A model generated the notes under the pieces. It saw nothing but the letters and a program-made list of their open reading frames with translations. It did no database searches and was not told where the DNA came from. The position numbers and the translations under genes were made by a program. From the NCBI GenBank assembly GCA_964550125.1, contig CAZJWC010000001.1:62001-126000 (forward strand): 64,000 nt of DNA, in the 5' to 3' direction. Source of the stretch: CAZJWC01 sp964550125. Its GTDB lineage: Bacteria; Bacillota; Clostridia; Christensenellales; Borkfalkiaceae. Shown here piece by piece: positions 60,315-64,000 of the stretch (position 1 is its first letter; each line of letters opens with the position of its first letter).

Positions 60315-61230
60315 TTGTTCTAAAAACTTCTTGCAAGTCTTTGTTAAAAATTTTATCAATTTTACCGATAATGTTATGAGATAAAACCACATAATAGTCA
60401 AAAATCCTGTGGGCTAACGCTCTATCAAACATTTTTGAATCTTTTAAGAATTCAATATCTTTAAAATGAGCACTTGCTAAAACTTCAACACCACTGTGCT
60501 TTGTTTTTATCAAAGCATCAACCTCATTGCAATTAACTATCTCGTCAGTAACTATCAAGTCAGGACGCATAGCCCTTATTCCACTGCTAAAAGCATCATC
60601 CTTCCTCGCATAAGTTATCACATCGGTCGTGTTGCCAAAATCAACTTTACTATTACCAATTCTTGCACATATCTCGTTTCTTTCATCACTTACTAATATA
60701 TTAACATTATAATTTTCACTAATTTTTCTACATAAATCTCTTAACATAGTTGTTTTGCCACAAGCAGGAGGTGAGATAATTAAAACACTTTTTAATCCAT
60801 CTAAAAAACAGGCATTAAACACTTCTAGTGAGCAATTTTCAACCTCGTGTGGTATCCTTATTGTCAAAGAAGATACATCTTTTATAGTAGTTACAGTATT
60901 CCCATCATAAACATACATGCCACCAAGCCCAATTCTAGCACCGTTATTAGTTGTGATAAAGCCTTGTTTTATTTGTTCGGTTACAGAATAGATTGACCTT
61001 TCACAAGCCTGAAAAACTATTTTTTCAATATCAGCAAGGGAACAAACCAAAGCACTTTCTTTCTTTTCACAATCACCATAGCCTGATAAAAACTTGTATT
61101 CTCCATTGTAGTTGATTTTTATAGGCCTATCTGCTCTAATTCTTATTTCGTATAATTTATTTAAATTTAAATATGAAATTGCTTTATACAAAAAATCTGG
61201 TAAAAAATAGAATAAATTTTTATCTTTCAC
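60307..61230 (-). CDS. spoIIIAA: Stage III sporulation protein AA, ATPase
   Basis: Secretion-type ATPase of the mother-cell channel. Seen: N-terminal domain with EIRIRADRPIKI, Walker A SPPACGKTTMLRDL, an ISDER-like LVSDERNEI motif, and Walker B DLIVTDEIV. 307 residues, usual. GTG start at 61230 with GGAGGAC. First gene of the eight-gene operon. Confidence 0.94.
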   Translation of the reverse strand: MKDKNLFYFLPDFLYKAISYLNLNKLYEIRIRADRPIKINYNGEYKFLSGYGDCEKKESALVCSLADIEKIVFQACERSIYSVTEQIKQGFITTNNGARIGLGGMYVYDGNTVTTIKDVSSLTIRIPHEVENCSLEVFNACFLDGLKSVLIISPPACGKTTMLRDLCRKISENYNVNILVSDERNEICARIGNSKVDFGNTTDVITYARKDDAFSSGIRAMRPDLIVTDEIVNCNEVDALIKTKHSGVEVLASAHFKDIEFLKDSKMFDRALAHRIFDYYVVLSHNIIGKIDKIFNKDLQEVFRTND

Positions 61231-61256
61231 GCTTGTCCTCCAAAACCTTTTATTTA

Positions 61257-61285
61257 AATATATTTTCTATAAAAGCAAAATATTC
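61257..61285 (-). promoter_or_regulatory. Probable sigma-E promoter of spoIIIA
   Basis: GAATATT (61279-61285) matches the sigma-E -35 consensus KMATATT; a 14-base spacer leads to AATATATT (61257-61264), six of eight matches to CATACAHT. In B. subtilis the spoIIIA operon is sigma-E dependent. Confidence 0.5.
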
Positions 61286-61337
61286 TAAAAATTTGCAAGA
61301 GGCGAAAATAAAAAACTTATAATTTTTAATATAAAAA

Positions 61338-61363
61338 AACTGTGAGAAAAATTTCTCACAGTT
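61338..61363 (-). terminator. Terminator after htpG
   Basis: 12-bp perfect stem AACTGTGAGAAA / TTTCTCACAGTT with a two-base loop in the notation, T7 on the minus strand. Confidence 0.88.
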
Positions 61364-61394
61364 TATAAAGATTATTAAATTATTTATTTAGATG

Positions 61395-63236
61395 TTAAAA
61401 AGCATAAAATTTTAACATTTCATTACTTTTTTCAATAAAATCACTCATTTCATGCGAAGTCAACTTTCTATATGACAGCATTGCAAGATAATAAACATAA
61501 TTTGCAACCACATTTCTCTTTTCAGCGTTTAATCTAACAAAATCATAAATCAACTTGTTATTTAGGTTAATAACCAAAGTCAACTGCTCTTGTTCTTCAC
61601 CCATTTCTAATGCACTCACAGCACTCATTTCATTAAATCTTCTAGTATACTCAAACGCATTAATAAAGGCTGTAATTTCACTGTTTTTAAGGCTTTCAAC
61701 ACGAATTGTTATATCTTTATTGTTGATTGCTTGTTTAAATGCTTCAGTAACATCTTCTGCTCTCTTGCTAGTTACTTTATCGTCATCTTTCTTTAAAGCA
61801 CCGTCAATATTTGAGTCGATACGAGCAAATTTGCAACCCGTTTTCATTTCAACAAAACTCATAAAATGAGGATCGATAAAAGTATCACAAATAATGGCAT
61901 TTAAGCCTGCATCGTTAAACAATTTTATATACTGTGCTTGAGCGACAGGATCAGAAACATAATAAATTACTTTATCTTCAACTTTAGGATTCCCCTTTTC
62001 GTCAAGTTCAGGATTTGAACCATAAATAATATCTTTAATGCTTACATACTCATTGTCAAGATTTTTATAGATAATTATATCCGAAACTTTATCAAGGAAA
62101 GAATCCTCTTTCAAACAACCAAATTTAACAAAGTTTGCAATATCGTCCCAGAAACGAATAAACTCATTTCTTTCATTAGTGTACAAACTTAAAAGTTTAT
62201 CTGCAACCTTTTTAGTTATATGCTTTGTTATCTTTTGAACTTCTGCATCATTTTGTAGGAAACCTCTTGATACGTTCAAAGGAATATCAGGACAATCAAT
62301 TACACCTTTAAGCAACATTAAAAACTCTGGTATAATTTCTTTAATATTATCGGCAACGAATACTTGATTGCAGTATAATTTTACTTGACCTCTTTCTAAC
62401 TCAAACTTATTGTTTACTTTAGGAAAATACAAAATTCCTTTAAGTTTAAAAGGATAGTCCATATTCAAATGGATTTGAAACAGGGGAGGAGTAAACTCTA
62501 AAAAAGTATCTCTATAAAATTTATCATAATCTTCTGCCGTGCAATCCTTGGGATTTTTCAAATAAAGAGGCTCTGTTATATTTAAAGGTTTTTTAATCTC
62601 GTCCTCGGGTTTTTCACCAACAGTTTCAATAAAAATATTGTAGGGCATAAATACGCAATATTTTCTAATCAAACCTATAATAGTGCTTTCCTCTAAAAAC
62701 TCTTTTTCTTTTTGAGCAAGATGAAGTACAATATCAGTACCTCTTGTAGCCTTATTTGAGTTGTCGATAATATATTTAGAATTTCCGTCAGATTCCCATC
62801 TAACTGCAGGTGTTCCTGTATACGATTTTGTAAAAATTTCAACATTATCAGCAACCATATATGCTGAATAGAACCCTAAGCCGAAGTGTCCTATAATTCC
62901 TTCACCATTGCAATTTTCATATTTTGAAACGAAGTCAGAAGCACCTGAAAATGCAATTTGAGATATGTATTTTTCAACCTCATCTTCAGTCATACCAATA
63001 CCGTTATCCGATATTGTTAGAGTTCTTTTTTTCTTATCAATGATAACCTTAACGCAAAACTCCTCATCTACTTTTGAAGCAATATCAATAGCCAAAAGTT
63101 TTTTATACTTTGTAATAGCGTCAATGGCGTTAGCAACAATTTCACGGAAGAAAATTTCCTTATCAGAATATAACCACTTTTTAATAATAGGAATCATATT
63201 TTCACTTGAAATTCCAATCAATCCCTGCTTACTCAT
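61395..63236 (-). CDS. htpG: Hsp90-family chaperone HtpG
   Basis: Homodimeric ATP-dependent chaperone. Seen: GHKL N-domain with REIVANAIDAITK (N-box), ISDNGIGMTEDEV (G1), GHFGLGFYSAYMVAD (G2), middle domain with FPKVNNKFELERGQVKLY and PLNVSRGFLQND, and a C-terminal dimerisation domain. 613 residues, normal. Start ATG at 63236 with GGAGG. Single gene; no CtsR or CIRCE site was recognised in the short leader. Useful contrast to the non-Hsp90 GHKL protein at 20838. Confidence 0.97.
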   Translation of the reverse strand: MSKQGLIGISSENMIPIIKKWLYSDKEIFFREIVANAIDAITKYKKLLAIDIASKVDEEFCVKVIIDKKKRTLTISDNGIGMTEDEVEKYISQIAFSGASDFVSKYENCNGEGIIGHFGLGFYSAYMVADNVEIFTKSYTGTPAVRWESDGNSKYIIDNSNKATRGTDIVLHLAQKEKEFLEESTIIGLIRKYCVFMPYNIFIETVGEKPEDEIKKPLNITEPLYLKNPKDCTAEDYDKFYRDTFLEFTPPLFQIHLNMDYPFKLKGILYFPKVNNKFELERGQVKLYCNQVFVADNIKEIIPEFLMLLKGVIDCPDIPLNVSRGFLQNDAEVQKITKHITKKVADKLLSLYTNERNEFIRFWDDIANFVKFGCLKEDSFLDKVSDIIIYKNLDNEYVSIKDIIYGSNPELDEKGNPKVEDKVIYYVSDPVAQAQYIKLFNDAGLNAIICDTFIDPHFMSFVEMKTGCKFARIDSNIDGALKKDDDKVTSKRAEDVTEAFKQAINNKDITIRVESLKNSEITAFINAFEYTRRFNEMSAVSALEMGEEQEQLTLVINLNNKLIYDFVRLNAEKRNVVANYVYYLAMLSYRKLTSHEMSDFIEKSNEMLKFYAF

Positions 63237-63276
63237 TTAATACCTCCATATCATATATTACTTTTTTATTAGTAAT

Positions 63277-63300
63277 ATACCCTACCAAAAGGCAGGGTAT
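63277..63300 (-). terminator. Hairpin after the S1-domain gene
   Basis: 10-bp stem ATACCCTGCC / GGTAGGGTAT with one mismatch and an AAAA loop; the T-tract on the minus strand is weak. A second AT inverted repeat (ATATTACT / AGTAATAT) follows in the htpG leader. Confidence 0.6.
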
Positions 63301-63310
63301 TTAATTATTA

Positions 63311-64000
63311 TTAGTCTTTTTTCAAAAGGTCAGCAATTGAAACACCAGCAGTTGCATCGCTTTCAGTCCAACCATGAACATCGTCATAATCTCTTTCTTT
63401 GCGTTCACCCTTTGCCTTTTTACCAGCCTTTGCAGGTTTTTCTTCTGCTTCAACTTCAACCGTCTTTTCAGGTTCAGGAAGCAGAGCCTTTATAGACAAT
63501 GTCATCTTTTTATTTTCAAGATCCAATGCGATAATCTTTGCATCAACTTCTTGACCGATAGTTAAAACAGAAGTGGGATTTTCAAGCCACTCATGAGTGA
63601 TTTGAGAAACATGAACTAATCCGTCAACACCTTTTTCAATTTCAACAAATGCTCCAAAAGGAACAATTCTTACGATTTTGCCGTGAACAGTATCACCTTC
63701 TGCATATTTAGAAGAAATGTTATCCCAAGGTTGTGCTTGTAATTGTTTATAACCGATAGATACTTTCTTATCTTCTTCATCTATTTTTAAAATCTTGAAT
63801 TGATATTTTTTACCAATTTCTAATACTTCGCTTACGTCCTTAACACCTGTCCAAGAAAGGTCGGAGATGTGTGCTAAACAGTCAAAGTTATTTACATTAA
63901 CGAAAGCACCGAAAGCAGTAATTCTTTCCACTTTACCTTCAACGATATCGCCAACTTTTATGCTACTGAAAAACTCAGCCTCTTTTTGTGCTTTTGCTTC
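63311..64000 (-). CDS. S1-domain RNA-binding protein (ribosomal protein S1-like), C-terminal part
   Basis: The open frame continues past the right edge, so only the last 229 residues are seen. Two S1 domains are present: VGDIVEGKVERITAFGAFV with LAHISDLSW, and EGDTVHGKIVRIVPFGAFV with GLVHVSQITH. They are followed by an acidic then basic tail (KPAKAGKKAKGERKERD) and a C-terminal helix ATAGVSIADLLKKD. Pattern fits Bacillota RpsA/YpfD-like proteins, possibly the C-terminal part of an IspH-S1 fusion as in some Clostridia. It cannot be settled without the upstream part. Confidence 0.88.
   Translation of the reverse strand, partial: EAKAQKEAEFFSSIKVGDIVEGKVERITAFGAFVNVNNFDCLAHISDLSWTGVKDVSEVLEIGKKYQFKILKIDEEDKKVSIGYKQLQAQPWDNISSKYAEGDTVHGKIVRIVPFGAFVEIEKGVDGLVHVSQITHEWLENPTSVLTIGQEVDAKIIALDLENKKMTLSIKALLPEPEKTVEVEAEEKPAKAGKKAKGERKERDYDDVHGWTESDATAGVSIADLLKKD

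Noticed and set aside
60315..60401. N-terminal extension of SpoIIIAB
   Set aside because: It would overlap spoIIIAA by 95 bases and lacks a ribosome binding site; the coupled ATG at 60314 fits the family start.
1..64000. CRISPR arrays, insertion sequences, prophage genes, tRNA or rRNA genes
   Set aside because: No regularly spaced direct repeats, transposase, integrase, structural phage genes, or tRNA cloverleaf were found on either strand.

Overview
The window comes from an AT-rich, endospore-forming member of the Bacillota, most likely an uncultured anaerobic clostridium. The evidence is a complete spoIIIAA-AH operon, spoIVB, spoIIM, dacF and spoVG, an anaerobic fermentation set ([FeFe]-hydrogenase-type proteins, AdhE, Rex), strong Shine-Dalgarno sites and sigma-A promoters, and a DAP-type MurE. 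Species cannot be read from the sequence. Almost everything is on the minus strand; plus-strand genes are spoVG, one unknown gene (25030), rpsT, an MBL-fold gene and pyk.

Layout in window order. 1-9781: cell wall and division genes (murC 5' part, spoVG, ftsZ, ftsQ, murA, ftsW, murD, mraY, murE). 9861-12948: nadE, and a malic enzyme / malate-or-lactate dehydrogenase pair. 13119-16628: grpE-dnaK-dnaJ behind a promoter with a CtsR-type operator. 16691-19069: a secreted BspA-like leucine-rich repeat protein. 19228-23821: a compact four-gene operon around a GHKL ATPase that I cannot assign to a named system. 23883-25905: galE and a divergent unknown gene. 25972-30774: an [FeFe]-hydrogenase-like cluster (group B-like enzyme, SpoIIE-type phosphatase, PAS-containing sensory homologue, two small [2Fe-2S] proteins). 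30857-37459: rex-adhE-phosphotransferase, a second iron alcohol dehydrogenase and a LysR regulator, with one conserved upstream element shared by the rex and adh promoters. 37555-41534: mraZ-rsmH-ftsL-pbp, the front of the dcw cluster, 28 kb from murE. 41578-45205: murI, rpsT, MBL protein, pyk. 45248-50493: M50 peptidase-scpA-scpB, dacF, spoIIM, spoIVB. 50576-56467: argR, nadK, tlyA, oapA, a ~600-nt structured RNA, ispA, folD, nusB, asp23. 56555-61285: spoIIIA operon. 61395-64000: htpG and an S1-domain protein cut by the window edge.

Two points stand out. The only long gene-free stretch (about 53309-53906) lies between ispA and a four-helix membrane protein; size, promoter, and the order nusB-folD-ispA-RNA-membrane protein-tlyA match the OLE RNA / OapA locus. 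The four-gene GHKL operon at 19228-23736 is the best candidate for an undescribed, possibly anti-phage, system. Smaller unusual signals are a probable AUU start for the division PBP, two apparently leaderless genes (nadK and the MBL gene), a hairpin-bridged ribosome binding site, and a start codon buried in a terminator-like hairpin (spoIIM).

Promoter, terminator and operator calls were read by eye; family names come from motifs and remembered families, with no database search.
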